Part shown: one piece after another, positions 35,115 through 45,405 of the stretch
Layout of the letters: every line of letters begins with the position of its first letter
Position numbering within the stretch: position 1 is the first letter of the stretch
Source of the DNA: Nephrocerus scutellatus
Lineage: Eukaryota > Arthropoda > Insecta > Diptera > Pipunculidae
Assembly (NCBI GenBank): GCA_947095585.1
Contig: OX352761.1
Span: forward strand, 128,928,277-128,992,276
Reading direction: 5' to 3'
Length of the DNA: 64,000 nucleotides
Program-made: the position numbers and the translations under genes
The notes under the pieces: model-generated
Database searches by the model: none
Told to the model about the DNA's origin: nothing
The model's input: only the letters and a program-made list of their open reading frames with translations

Positions 35115-35561
35115 ATGCTGAAATTTTTCGGAAAAGCGTCGATTATTAAACTTTTAAAAAGAATATACAACAAATCAATGAATGAAGAACTTTTGTCAAG
35201 AGGTGACGGACGATATTATCGAAGTAGAAAAACAGTGCATGTGATGAAGAATTTATTACAAAATGCAATTGACCATCAATTTACAGTTCAACCACAAAAA
35301 GAAGACACTAAGGTTCGCCCGGACTTGATCCAATTCGAATCACGTGTGGTCATAGGCCCGGAACTCGAGTACCTTGTACTGGTAGATTTCGAAACAATGA
35401 ATGAACTCTGCGGCAAACACCACCTATTTATACTCATTGAAAACAGACTTCCAATCTTATATACAGAAATATGTAGCAAATATCAGAACATTGTGGTACT
35501 TTACCTTATTTACAACTTACCGTACTCGTACTGCCACTTAATGCCTAAAAGCAAATCTTAA
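35115..35561 (+). CDS. 148-codon ORF of unknown function inside the element
   Basis: The ATG at 35115 opens a frame of 148 codons ending at TAA 35559-35561. Residues 1-25 are basic (FGKASIIKLLKRIYNKSM). Residues 30-55 carry RGDGRYYRSRKTVHVMKNLL. Residues 70-125 are mixed, with VRPDLIQFESRVVIGPELEY and DFETMNELCGKHHLFILIEN. The C-terminus holds SKYQNIVVLYLIYNLPYSYC. I see no zinc-finger spacing, no DDE or RT motif, no signal peptide and no clear membrane anchor. Codons are AT-rich, like the surroundings. It sits centrally between inverted arms, where an autonomous foldback-type element would keep its gene. It may be an element protein, a captured host exon or chance. There is no visible promoter or splice site that decides this. 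Confidence 0.35.
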   Translation: MLKFFGKASIIKLLKRIYNKSMNEELLSRGDGRYYRSRKTVHVMKNLLQNAIDHQFTVQPQKEDTKVRPDLIQFESRVVIGPELEYLVLVDFETMNELCGKHHLFILIENRLPILYTEICSKYQNIVVLYLIYNLPYSYCHLMPKSKS

Positions 35562-35929
35562 TTCTAATTCAGTGTCATTTTTTTGATATAGTGCTAGTCT
35601 AGGCTAATTCTTATTGCGTTAATAGGATAACATCCAATTCCATTTATACTCCCACGACGAAATCTATTACTAGCAAGTTTTCGTAACAATTTGTACAAAA
35701 ATTCGATCACTTCTAGCTGATGACACAACAGACATGTTTATGTTTAATGAGACTGCGTTTTCTGGAATAGAAAAATAAATAATATTTCTTTTTTTAATTT
35801 TTTTCGACTGAATTATTTATTTTTACATTTAAAATAACTATGAGAAACTTAGATTGTTTGAATTATTGTTTTCTAAATTCTAGTAAAAATTTAGTACAAA
35901 ATTAATAAATCTTAATGTAAAAAAAGCTT

Positions 35930-36120
35930 TTACAATTTTGTCCCAAAATTGCAATCAGTACTTTGGGCCCGATCACTTCCAATTTTTTATAAAATGTATT
36001 GTCTTCAAAGATACATATGTTTATAAAATTTGAAGATGAGCTTTAATCGCTACCAAATTTGTAAAAAAGTGTTGTCACCGTAGATACACATGTGTACAAA
36101 ACTTGAAGAAAATAGGAAGT
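35930..36120 (-). repeat. Repeat units in right arm, inverted
   Basis: Two units in reverse orientation, marked by AAGATACATATGTTTATAAA (about 36009) and GTAGATACACATGTGTAC (about 36080), each followed by a TTGAAGA run. This arm is shorter than the left one. Confidence 0.7.
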
Positions 36121-36409
36121 GGGTTAAAAACTGACAACAGGATTCCACTACAAACAGACAGACAGACAAACAAATCCACAGGTACGCGAAGTTAATATAG
36201 GGAATTTAAAAATAGATACTTCGGACTGGACTTGATTATGGCCGACATTAATTCCTAATAAAAGCTGCCTTGGCAAACATGAAAACTTTTGACAAAGATA
36301 AGAGAGATTTTTTAATTTTTTTCTTTGGTTTTTTTAAAATATATAATAGTAGTATATATATATAAAAAATAAAATTTTTGGATTTAAGAAAATAGTATAT
36401 GTAATCTAT

Positions 36410-36700
36410 GTGGGCGCCGTGGCTCAGTGTAAGTGCACATGGCTGCTGAGCAGGAGGTTCAGGTTCGAATCCCAACAACACCAGAAAGTGTTTTTCACAG
36501 TTTCCCACCTCTCGCGGATGGGTGACAAACGTTCCGAGAGTAATACCTTGTCACGGAAAGCTTCTCAATTCGCCGTTCGGATCCAGCTTTAAATTGTAGG
36601 TCCCTTCCATTTGTGTCCAAAAATTAACATGCGCAGCACAAATGGTCGCGAGAAGTTAGGCCTTGGACCGCAATGGTCTGTCGCGCCGAATATTATTATT
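36410..36700 (+). repeat. Full-length tRNA-derived SINE with 13-bp target duplication
   Basis: The best copy of the family. The head GGGCGCCGTGGCTCAGTG resembles a tRNA 5' half with box A. GGTTCGAATCC at 36462-36472 is a perfect box B. A unique body follows (ACGTTCCGAGAG, GTCACGGAAAGC, CCTTCCATTTGTGTCC), and the element ends in CGCGCCGAATATTATTATT. ATATGTAATCTAT flanks both sides (36397-36409 and 36701-36713), a perfect target-site duplication showing insertion by LINE-type retrotransposition. Other copies lie at 6911, 6962, 21513, 26772, 28599, 29028, 39172 and 56821. Confidence 0.9.
36420..36472 (+). promoter_or_regulatory. Internal RNA polymerase III promoter (boxes A and B)
   Basis: TGGCTCAGTGTA at 36420-36431 fits box A and GGTTCGAATCC at 36462-36472 fits box B. 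The spacing is typical of a tRNA gene, but the whole does not fold as a sound tRNA. It would drive SINE transcription. Confidence 0.75.
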
Positions 36701-36713
36701 ATATGTAATCTAT

Positions 36714-37185
36714 AAAATATAAATTAGTGTAAATGTCGCGTAGATTAATTAACTTGCTCATGCTAGTAAATAAATAAAAAATTATATAGACACTAATTTT
36801 TTCATCATAGTACTTTAAGACTTTTTTGAAGAATAAATAAAGGAATAAATATATGATCTAAAATAGGAAGCGAGATCACGAGCTCTTCTAAATTGAAAAA
36901 GCAATTTGTATAGACCGAATATACCATAAAATTGGATATTATTTAAGAGGATTAAATTAGTAAGTTAGTTTCACCTATCATAAGTGCACTGTAATGCACG
37001 TTCTGTATATTTTATTGTTTGTTATTGTCTAGAACTAGGCAACACAATAACATGGAGCAGCGTATATGGCACATCTGCCCTGTAGAATTGTGAAAAATAT
37101 CATATTATAAGCAATACTAAGCTTCTGAGCTATGTATGTCACATTGGATGCCTTTTTTCCTTTACTTTCTCTTTGATTCTTTCAG
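36714..37185. other. No gene; presumed intron
   Basis: AT-rich DNA leading into the acceptor at 37184-37185. No donor or upstream exon was identified. Confidence 0.4.
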
Positions 37186-37260
37186 GAAACAGCCATACGT
37201 CTAGTTGAATCTTTAAATTTTTCATACCAAATGTCAGGAAAAGCTGATATCATTTCCTAG
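37186..37260 (+). CDS. Candidate terminal coding exon
   Basis: A very strong acceptor (TTTACTTTCTCTTTGATTCTTTCAG, AG at 37184-37185) opens a 75-nt frame that begins ETAIRLVESLNFSYQM and continues for eight more residues to TAG at 37258-37260. The frame is in phase 0 from the splice junction, and the other frames stop within a few codons or give poor sequence. A canonical AATAAA lies at 37437-37442, about 180 nt after the stop, with a weaker ATTAAA nearer. Acceptor, short charged C-terminus, stop and polyadenylation signal together make this the best-supported host exon in the window. I do not recognise the protein, and upstream exons were not found. Confidence 0.5.
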   Translation, partial: ETAIRLVESLNFSYQMSGKADIIS

Positions 37261-37436
37261 CATCCCTAAACTTACAATACATAGCTCCACAATCATTAAA
37301 AGACTCATAAATTCATCAAATGAACAAGAAGATCACGTCTTTTGAACTAAAATTCGTTAAGGATCAATTTATTAGCATTATTCTTCAAGTTGCTTCATGT
37401 TGCTAATGGCATCAATCTAAGGTTCGTATTCATGCA

Positions 37437-37442
37437 AATAAA
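37437..37442 (+). promoter_or_regulatory. Polyadenylation signal AATAAA
   Basis: Canonical hexamer about 180 nt after the stop of the candidate terminal exon at 37186-37260. On its own it is a common word in AT-rich DNA; the context raises its value. Confidence 0.4.
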
Positions 37443-39171
37443 AGAGGTATCAACCCTTACGGTCATGGTCATATAAACACACATAAATTACATTATTTAT
37501 ACAAACCTCACAGGATGTAGTTAAAGGAATATTCGTTATAAACGTTTTACATTGGCAAATCCACACACCCTAACCTGACAAATATTATCAATTGGATTAG
37601 TAACATTGGATTCACAGAAAAATCATCTTCAGCTTCTTCCATAGTATATATAGTTCCGGTTTCTGTGCACACTTTAACTGCTATAGTATATGATGAAAAA
37701 ATTAACACCAAACAAAAAGCAATCGTGTAAGGTTACATTTAGCTTGATATATTCTCGCTTATTTGCTTTTCAACTGAGGTCAAACGCGTACAGCTTAGTG
37801 CTGGTAATAAATCTCCACATGAATATCATATTGTGTTAGTTTTCGCTTCAAAATCAACAAGCAACTACGATACATGTGTCAGCTTAAGACAAGACATCAA
37901 GTTGCTTCTCCCTTTTAACTGCCGCTCAACAAAACAAATGGCACTGAAACAATAAGCTCTCTTCCGAAGTATTTAACCAGATTAAATGGGGATCTCTATC
38001 TCTGTTTACAAAAGTGTCGAAAATAGATTCCTCCCTTGGGTTGGTTTCCTTTCCTTTTGATTGGTTGGTTGGTTGCTTGTTTGACTGGCTGGCTGGCTGG
38101 CTAAATTATGGGGTTATTTGGTATTAGACTGTCTTTTGTCTAATAGCAACAAAGCCCTGAGAAGTAAAGCCAAGCAAAGCCAAACCAGAGTTTCAACAAA
38201 CCGAACGACATCACCACGCTGCGTCGTCTTCGCCCCCGACGCTACCCTCGCACTGTTGACAAAACGTCTTATTGGTATTTTATGCGCTTTAGTATAAAGA
38301 CGATGACGTGTTGTATATGAATTTATATCCTTCTTTGTTTATTGTGACATGACCCAAAGAAAAGGATGTGGGCAGTAAGTCCTCCATCATGAGAGATTGT
38401 ATGAGAAAATTTTCTCTCCCTCACTCTGTGAGTCGCTGAGGATTTTTCCATCTATTACATTTAGCGGAAAAGCTGTTAAGTGCCACAAGCACAAGTCGGT
38501 TGACTGATTGTTGTATGAAAAGATTGGGTGTTTAGCGCTCTAAAGTAAAAAGGAACCTTTAGGCAGCTGTAAATACTGCTTTGGCTAATGAGCGGCGAGT
38601 GAAACGGTGTCATTCTTTGCACATTCTAACTTTTTGATATACCTATATACAGAATCACTTTGGCAGTAGGACAAAGCAGGAAAACGTTAGGTAAAACTTT
38701 ATAATTCAAGTTACTATGTGATATTACTCGTAGTCTATTGTTACGTCTATATTGCTACGAAATTTAGGCTTTCGAGTTTGTAAAGGATTTTGGAAATAAA
38801 ACACAACACAACACAACACAACACGCTAAGGTGAAATCGCAAGTCACAGTGATCTGTGAGAAAGCTCACTAGCTTTCTGGTGCTATCTCTTTCTAGATCA
38901 AGGAAATGGGCCTGATTAACCATGTGGATTGTCTAAGCCCTGAGATATTACTCTGGTGGGCCAGACGAAGTGTACCTTCCCATTTATTAATCATCGCTGT
39001 GGTGGCAGCCCAGTTGACACCAGAGTAAGATTCCAGTCCTAAGAATTCTGATTTCTGATTTGGGGTAATTAAATGGGAGCCCCAGTGTATATGTTTTGCA
39101 TTTAAGTCTCCCGCTGCAATAAATTTCGCACAAAGAAGTCTTTGAATTGCTGCTCAGTGAATTTAAATATT
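37443..39171. other. No gene; microsatellites
   Basis: A GGCTG-type run is present at about 38084-38102 and an (ACACA)n tract at 38801-38824. No open frame, element end or RNA gene is supported. Confidence 0.5.
38801..38824 (+). repeat. (ACACA)n microsatellite
   Basis: Pentamer repeat ACACA in nearly five perfect copies. Confidence 0.9.
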
Positions 39172-39439
39172 ATATATATATATATATATGCGGTCCAAGG
39201 CCTAACTTCTCGCGACCATTTGTGTTGCGTATGTATTTTTTTGGACACTAATGGAAGGGACCTACAATTTAAGGTCGGCTCCGAACGGCGAATTCCGTGA
39301 CAAGTTATTACTCTCGGAGGAACGTTTGTCACCCATTCGCGAGATGTGGGACACCGTGAAAAATACTTTTGGTGTTACTGGGATTCGAACCTGAACCTCC
39401 TGCTCAGCAGCCATGTGCACTCACGTCACGGTGCCCACT
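39172..39439 (-). repeat. tRNA-derived SINE with 14-bp target duplication
   Basis: Near-complete minus-strand copy, with a head complement of CACGGTGCCCA at about 39428-39437 and a box B complement GGGATTCGAACC at 39378-39389. TGAATTTAAATATT flanks both sides (39158-39171 and 39440-39453), a perfect duplication. The tail is a (TA)n run rather than (ATT)n, and the segment between tail and body is shortened (it goes from the TA run straight to GCGGTCCAAGGCC). Confidence 0.9.
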
Positions 39440-39453
39440 TGAATTTAAATATT

Positions 39454-42395
39454 GAAGGACAGAAAATAGCAGATACTATGAAATTTCACACATTTCTATC
39501 GATAGAGATAGAAGTTGCATGGAGATACTCTTTACAATAATCTTTGAAGACCTGATGTTTAAGCTTTTCTTTCTGGATGTTTGGTGTCGTAAAATTTAAA
39601 ACCGTGTATGTATTTTGAAATTGTTTGCACTGGTTTCTGGTGTATTGAGTTTTCGTCCATCCGAGTGTTTAATATCGATGATAGATAAGTTTCAGATCGC
39701 ATGCCCGTTAATGCATATACAAATGTCATCTATATTTATGTTAGATAACTGTAAGATACAAATTTTTCGATTTATTTGGCTTTAAATTTAGAGAAGCTTA
39801 ATTAATAATCTTCTTTTGAGACGAGCCACCGCTTTTGGGAAAATGTTTCCAAAACAAAATCAAAGAAAGAAGAAGTTTCATATCAGTACACGTTTATAAA
39901 AACTTAAGAGAACTGTTGTGCTTGTCAATTTGAGTTGAAAATTTACCGCTTCTAACATGTCAAGCTAATTGGAGTTAAGGTTAAGTCACACAAGTGTTTG
40001 TTGTTTTTCACTTTTCCTAAATGTTTGGTCTAAATTTGATAATAAATTTATCGAAAATTGATTCTCACTGTTAATATTTTGTAACATAAAACAGACATTT
40101 TCAACTGATGATCGTCGTCGATTTTTTGTTCTGGTGGCCGAAAAATTCACAATTCTTCAGATTAATTAGTTATTTGTGAGTTCAAGTTTTCTTCGAAATA
40201 TTTTAGCATTCGTTCCAGTGTCTTCACATGAACTTACTGTCTCTCGTCGAATAGTGTCATAAAACTTCTACCATACCTTTTTGCTCGTATTTTACCTACT
40301 AAAGAAGTGAAAATAAATACCTTAAATATCAACCAGGAAACATGGTACATTAGGGACCTATCAGAACCATACAAATTCCTCGTATTATGTAGAAAGACTA
40401 AGAAGGCCATCGACCGGAAATGTATTCTTCAAAGTTTGCACACTCGAGTTTATCACCCATTCATCCACTTTTTCAAATGCTTGGCATCCCCAGCATTGCA
40501 AAATAATAAGTCCTTGGGGAGCACATTTGTTTGGATTATGTTCTTGTACATATGGAAAATGAAGCGCTCGATCTGCGCTCTCACAGAGTCAGAAGAGAAG
40601 AAAGCAAATTGTTATTCATTTTATTGCATTGGGGAAAACAATACAGAGGAAGCTCGCTAACTAACTAACTAACCATCTGCTGGATGCATTATGATTGTGA
40701 GTGAAAGAACCAAATAGTCCTCTGTCAAATTACAAAATCGCAGATTGCCGAAGTTTTAATTTTTTTATGGAATATTTGGCAAGAAAATGACACCCAAGGT
40801 TGTATTGTAATGTACTTTAAAATCGCATTTACAAGAATTCTATTCCACTTATGCAAATATTGTACTAACTTTTAATTTTGGGAGCTCTCCAAGGATTTTA
40901 CAAAATTTATGCGAAAATAACTTTTTAAGTTCTTAGTTTGAGTGGAAATTTTGTTTTTTTTAAAATGTATTTTTTTTTTAAAAAAATACGTTAACGGTCG
41001 GCGTTAATGAGGATAAGTTTTCTTTTAAGCAGCTCTCCAATGTTTTTCAAAACTCACTGGGATTGACTTTAAAATACTTTATTTTAAACATACCTTTCAG
41101 TGATTGATTACAAGCTAGTTAATGGCCACACTTACTCCATCCTGCAGCATAATTAGTCATCCACATCACTAAGTGTAAAAACTATCAGTTACCATTCATT
41201 CCCCCTGTTGAATTGTAAACACTTTTAGTAATTTCCTTCTGGCTAATGTATTTACTTCCGGTATTTCATAAACCCCATCTTTAAAGGTGGCTGGACATTT
41301 AATATAGAGTAATCTCCATTTGTCCAAAGACTAATACCCTTAATCCTTTTCTATATTTGTGTACTTCCCCACATGCGATATAACAGATAAAAAGTTAAGA
41401 GAAAGAGAGACCAATGTTCATCTTAAGTGCCTTCAAGATTGATGATCTGCATCTCTGAGTGGATAGTGAGAAATTGTCTTAATGGATTTAATTGTTAGCT
41501 TATGTTGGTCAAAGTTTGTTCGGAAAACATCAATTATCTCGAATAAGATGTGGACGTACACCGAAGTTAGTTGTAATAGATGTTGACTTATGTTAAATTG
41601 AGTAAGATTTTTGGACAAAATATAACAAACACCTGAACTATTTAAAACCTTATTTCTATAGGAAAAATCCATAAGTAACTTAAAACATACTCGTCTGCAT
41701 TAATTGTTATAATGTTTTTGTAAGAATATACTTATGATATCCAATCCGTCTTCACTTACTCTACTCAGGCTGGAACATAATGTAGAAATTTGCACCGAAA
41801 CTCACATTGCTCGACGCGCTGGTATCTTGAGAATTCTATTCTATAATTCGCTGCAAGCACAAGAAGCGATATAACACCCTCCTTCCACGCGAAATTAATT
41901 AAAAAACTTTGTTAATTGCGCGTAATTAAGCATCAAATGAAGAACTGAAAATTAAAAGGAAAACGAAAATGGAAACGAAAACAAAAACTTTTCGCAAAAA
42001 TCATATTAAACGCCTTACAATTTCAGAAGAATTAATCGGCACAAAAGCGCGAAGTACTCGTATACTCGTATAATTCTGCTCCATACTACAATGTATAGAA
42101 TTAAGAGAGAGTTGTGTCGCAAAGACTCTGATGGTATTGTTGGTGGTGGTAAAAATTCCATAGAATGACTTCTAGAGAGCACTTCATTCATGGGAAAAAC
42201 AATTTGCAATTTTTGGGTGAATTGGAGTGGATTTTCCGGTTGGTAATGATAAAGCCGGATGATTGTAATGTTGTTCAAGGACACTGATGATGTCGAAACA
42301 TTATGCATTATATACATTTTTGAAATTTTATAAATAGGTTTTTTTTTTGACGCCAATTAAAGCAGAAAAAGTGACGATCAATAATGGCGTTTTAT
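39454..42395. other. No gene recognised
   Basis: A plus frame at 40307-40660 lacks an ATG start and has no recognised motif. A T-run/A-run palindrome lies at about 40968-40992. Minus frames at 41433-41672 and 42015-42356 look like noise. No elements are visible. Confidence 0.4.
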
Positions 42396-42718
42396 TAAAA
42401 CATTTTATTTAATTTGACCCTTTTTGTCTGTACTTTGAGGTCCTTTTTAACCACCTTCCACATGACCTGGAGAGCTGAAATTTTGTAAGTCCAGAACAGC
42501 ATTTTTTTTATTCGACGTATGATGCGTGTCAGGTTTCGCGTGTGTCACGTGTGAATGATTGAAATCGCGCCATTTTCTCGTGCTTTGATGTCTTTTTTAA
42601 CCACCTTTCGGACGACCTAGAGGGACGTGAGCGGCTCAATGCCAGGGGCCAATTTTTATATCTCGCGTTTGACGCATGTCGTGATGTGTGAACCGTGAAA
42701 AATGGAAAATACTTTGAA
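42396..42718 (-). repeat. Two-unit interspersed repeat, inverted copy
   Basis: Reverse copy of the repeat at 22885-23175. It has CCACCTTCCACATGACCTGG at 42451 and CCACCTTTCGGACGACCTAG at 42601 (150 bp apart), and the same flank reading (on the minus strand) TCAAATTAAATAAAA. Divergence from the other copy is substantial. Confidence 0.65.
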
Positions 42719-42964
42719 ATATCCCCGACCTCATAAACAGATATTTTGGCGATTATTACCCAATTTCGAAGTACCCGACTTGTTATTTTACATTTACTTG
42801 TTATAAGTGAAACTACTTTATCGGCGCCGGTGAGGAGATACCTAATTACCGGTTTCAAAAATAATTTTGTATTGCGATTTTAAGTCAAAGTATTGGTCAT
42901 ATTATCGTTAAATTTTTTAATTTTGGGAACTAAATAATTTCTCAACCGATTTGTATGAAATTCG

Positions 42965-43050
42965 ATCTGGTCTTTTAAAGGTCCTCTGGGGATTTTTTGA
43001 GGGTCTTTTGAGAATCCTTTGGGGGTCTTTTGAGTGTCTTCTGGGTAGTA
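42965..43050 (+). repeat. Start of G/T-rich minisatellite
   Basis: GGTCCTCTGGGGATTTTTTG and GGGGGTCTTTTGAGTGTC are imperfect copies of a roughly 10-12 bp GGTCTTTTGGG unit. The sequence before it (AATTTCTCAACCGATTT, about 42939) recurs at 43260, so the array start is duplicated around an insert. Confidence 0.7.
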
Positions 43051-43059
43051 TTATCTTAA

Positions 43060-43255
43060 GCTTTCCCGTACCTTTATTTAAAAGTGCTGAAAGGATGCCA
43101 TCTGGTCTTGATGCCTTGTAGGTTTGAATGTTTTTTTGTGCCTATTCTACCCATTCGTAGCTTATTTTTTTCTGTAGGACTTGTTGTTCTAGTTATGCTT
43201 ACGACTGATTCGTTTGTGTCTTTTGTATTATTTTCTATTTTGCATCTGGAAAGTA
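43060..43255 (-). pseudogene. Possible RT-entry fragment of a jockey-group element
   Basis: On the minus strand, NEWVEWAQKNIQTYKASRPDGI-like sequence can be read with a frame change, and TYKASRPDGILSALL is the clearest stretch. It resembles the F-x-P-[YF]-K-[AS]-x-G-x-D-G-I-x-P-x-L-L entry to a non-LTR RT. The fragment interrupts the G/T-rich array. Only about 60 residues remain, and the match rests on one motif. Confidence 0.35.
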
Positions 43256-43269
43256 AGTAATTTCTCAAC

Positions 43270-43720
43270 CGATTTCTTTGGAATTAGGTAAGGTCTTTTC
43301 TTGAGAGTCTTTTGATGGTCCTTCGGGGGTACTTTAACGGTCTTTTGAGGGAATTTTTTGGGGATTTTGGATGGCCTTTTGGGGGTTTTTTTGGGGGGTC
43401 CTGTGGGCTCTTTTGGGGGTCTTTTTGGGTCTTTTGCAGTCTTTTGGGGGACTTTTTGGGATTTTTTGACGGTTTTTAACCATCTTTTTAGGGTCTTTTC
43501 TGGGTATTTTGTAGGTCTTTTGAGGGTCTTTTGGGGCTGTTTTCAGGGTTTCTTGGTCGTCTTTTTGTGGTCTTTTGGTGGTCTTTTTGTGGTCTATTGG
43601 TGGTCTTTTGGTGGTCTTTTAGGGTCTTTCGGGGGTCTTTTGGGGTTTTGGGGTTTTTTTTTGGGGGGGGGGACTTTTGTGGGAGGGAATTTTGGGGGTC
43701 TTCTGGTACGCGCACTGTGC
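43270..43720 (+). repeat. G/T-rich minisatellite (GGTCTTTTGGG-type units)
   Basis: Several dozen imperfect units of about 10-12 bp such as GGTCTTTTGGGGGT and GGTCTTTTTGTGGTC. The strand bias is strong, with G and T on the plus strand and G-runs up to nine (about 43663-43671). The long plus frame through it (a Phe/Gly-rich product) and the minus frames (Pro/Lys/Thr-rich) are consequences of the repeat, not genes. Confidence 0.85.
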
Positions 43721-45179
43721 AAATTTTAGAAAAAAATATTGATACAAAAGCAGTATTTCAATCCCTATATAGTTTTCATTATTCAAAAAATTGTCAATTT
43801 CTCTCACATATGCTAACACACTAGTGCATTGTAATCCATACGAATGATAACGTTCAACGACAGTAATTATAACAACAAAATATCTTTCGTATCGTTTCAT
43901 CAGAAAGTTACAATCGATGATCACATACTTTTGCTGGCTTTTGGTTTCAGCATTTCATATAGCGTTTCAGTTTTGCTAGAATTCGTCTAAATTAGCTTCA
44001 TTTTTTTTAATCACGTACAGCAGCAGTCTTTAACGTTTACAACGAAATAATATCCAGAATATTTTTATGATTTCACTACGAGCGTTCAGCAATTTGTACA
44101 TATTTTACTTTTTTAGGTAAAATGGAATGGAAATGGCATGGAATATATTCGCATTTTATCACATCCTAAACGTTGTGTGGGTTGTATTCGGCTATACAGG
44201 GTTCCTGTATCATTGCAGTGCTATTCATTTTTAATAATCACTCAAAGCGCGTTGAGGAATTCATTCTATTTTCTATTTTTCATCATTATCTATTGATTTA
44301 GTCCGTCCAACTGGCCACCGTTCACAGGGACTTTTACTTCTTCATCAGCAGATTTTATTGAGAAATTAAAATTGTTTTGCAGTCACATGACATAGATACG
44401 CCGTGGGAATGGGGCAGGAGGGATTTAAAGACCCACCCCCCTATTGTAACCAAGCTTTCAGGGTTTCATCCACATCGTCACAGCATTGCAAATACACGTG
44501 GGCGGTAGATTGCGCAATTGTTGGTCTGTGTCTCTGTGTCCTGCTATGCTTAAGATAAAAATTTATGTTTTACCTGAAACTATTATTCTCCAGATGATTT
44601 TCATGATATTTGTTCTTTTTTTGTTGCAATTGCAGTTGGTATGAGATATTAGGTGATTTACCATATGATGGTAGGTCACTGTATTGTACGCTGATAACCT
44701 GGAATACCATTCGTTGTTTCAAGATTTGTGTCGTGGCAAATGTGTACGTTTTTTTATTTTATTTTTTATAATCGTTATAGAAAGGACACACTTCAGTTGC
44801 GTTATCCATTTTCTTTTCCTTAGTATTTTTCAATGACTCCTAGAGTCCTAGACTGAGATCTTATTTTGGCCTCACGAAAAAATCCTTACCGGTTCCTGTT
44901 TCCGTCCGACGACATCCAATGTGATATCATTTAACTCTGGGCGTCTTCTTTTAAGCAATCATCCTTATAGAAAATGCTTGATCTTCTCACATAAATTTTA
45001 TCGCAAAGTATTTTGCGAGCTTCACCTTTATGATGATAACGTTCAAATTTACGGCCAATAGGCGTATTAGAAGATCTTGTTTGTCGGAATTTCTTTTTTT
45101 ATAGTTGCTTAGTGTACCTTATGAAATATTAAACCCCACTTTTTATACTCGTTCATAATTACTGAAAACGTTTTCTTCT
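43721..45179. other. No firm gene; possible microexon and weak repeat
   Basis: A strong acceptor at 44634-44635 is followed 35 nt later by a GTAGGT donor-like site. A diverged copy of the interspersed repeat seen at 11045 and 34160 lies near 44850-44915. Nothing else is supported. Confidence 0.4.
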
Positions 45180-45405
45180 GCAGAAGCTGCATGGACGAGG
45201 AGGAAGAAGAAACCATTCTTCATCACCTCTGTACATGCGCAGCTCTTTGTCTAAAACTTAAGCTCCATCTGGAAGCCTTCTTTTACATTGAACTAAATGA
45301 TTTGTCAAATACTGACATTATAAGTCTTCTAGGATTCATTATTAACCTCCAACTGGTTCAAGGAGTAGGGTTAAAAATCTTCTCGATCTATGTGGTATCA
45401 CAATG
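45180..45405 (+). pseudogene. I/LOA-like retrotransposon C-terminal tail
   Basis: The plus strand reads SRSCMDEEEEETILHHLCTC-like sequence (Cys pair, acidic run, His and Cys), then LEAFFYIELNDLSNTDIISL and LGFIINLQLV. This is the zinc-binding C-terminus typical of I, LOA and R1 ORF2 proteins, followed by the family's closing helix. It matches the tail at 58225-58300 and 22590 in reverse. The splice-acceptor-like TTTTCTTCTGCAG at its left edge is partly the element's own sequence. Confidence 0.7.

Larger units (their letters stand above)
34262..36211. mobile_element. Foldback-like element with long repeat-filled inverted ends
   Basis: The left end (TTTTAAATTCTCTATATTAA, then CTTCCCGTGCCTGTGG) and the complement of the right end (TTTTAAATTCCCTATATTAA, then CTTCGCGTACCTGTGG) are inverted. 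The match continues imperfectly for over 100 bp into TTTTTAACCCACTTCC-like sequence. Both arms then contain copies of a unit of about 120 bp, plus-oriented on the left and reversed on the right. ATAGAT flanks both sides (34256-34261 and 36212-36217), a possible 6-bp target duplication. The middle holds a 148-codon ORF. This architecture matches foldback-type DNA transposons, whose long inverted ends are built of tandem repeats. No DDE motif is visible, so superfamily placement is open. Confidence 0.6.

Noticed and set aside
36412..36484. tRNA gene
   Set aside because: Boxes A and B are present, but the region belongs to a dispersed SINE with a target duplication and lacks a sound cloverleaf 3' half.
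40307..40660. 117-codon plus ORF
   Set aside because: Begins at GTG rather than ATG, with no acceptor upstream and no motif.
43358..43729. 123-codon Phe/Gly/Trp-rich ORF (and Pro/Lys/Thr-rich minus frames)
   Set aside because: Translation of the G/T-rich minisatellite; the composition follows from the repeat unit.
45168..45182. Splice acceptor TTTTCTTCTGCAG
   Set aside because: The GCAG and following bases are the retrotransposon's own tail sequence, seen again at 58250-58270 and 22605.
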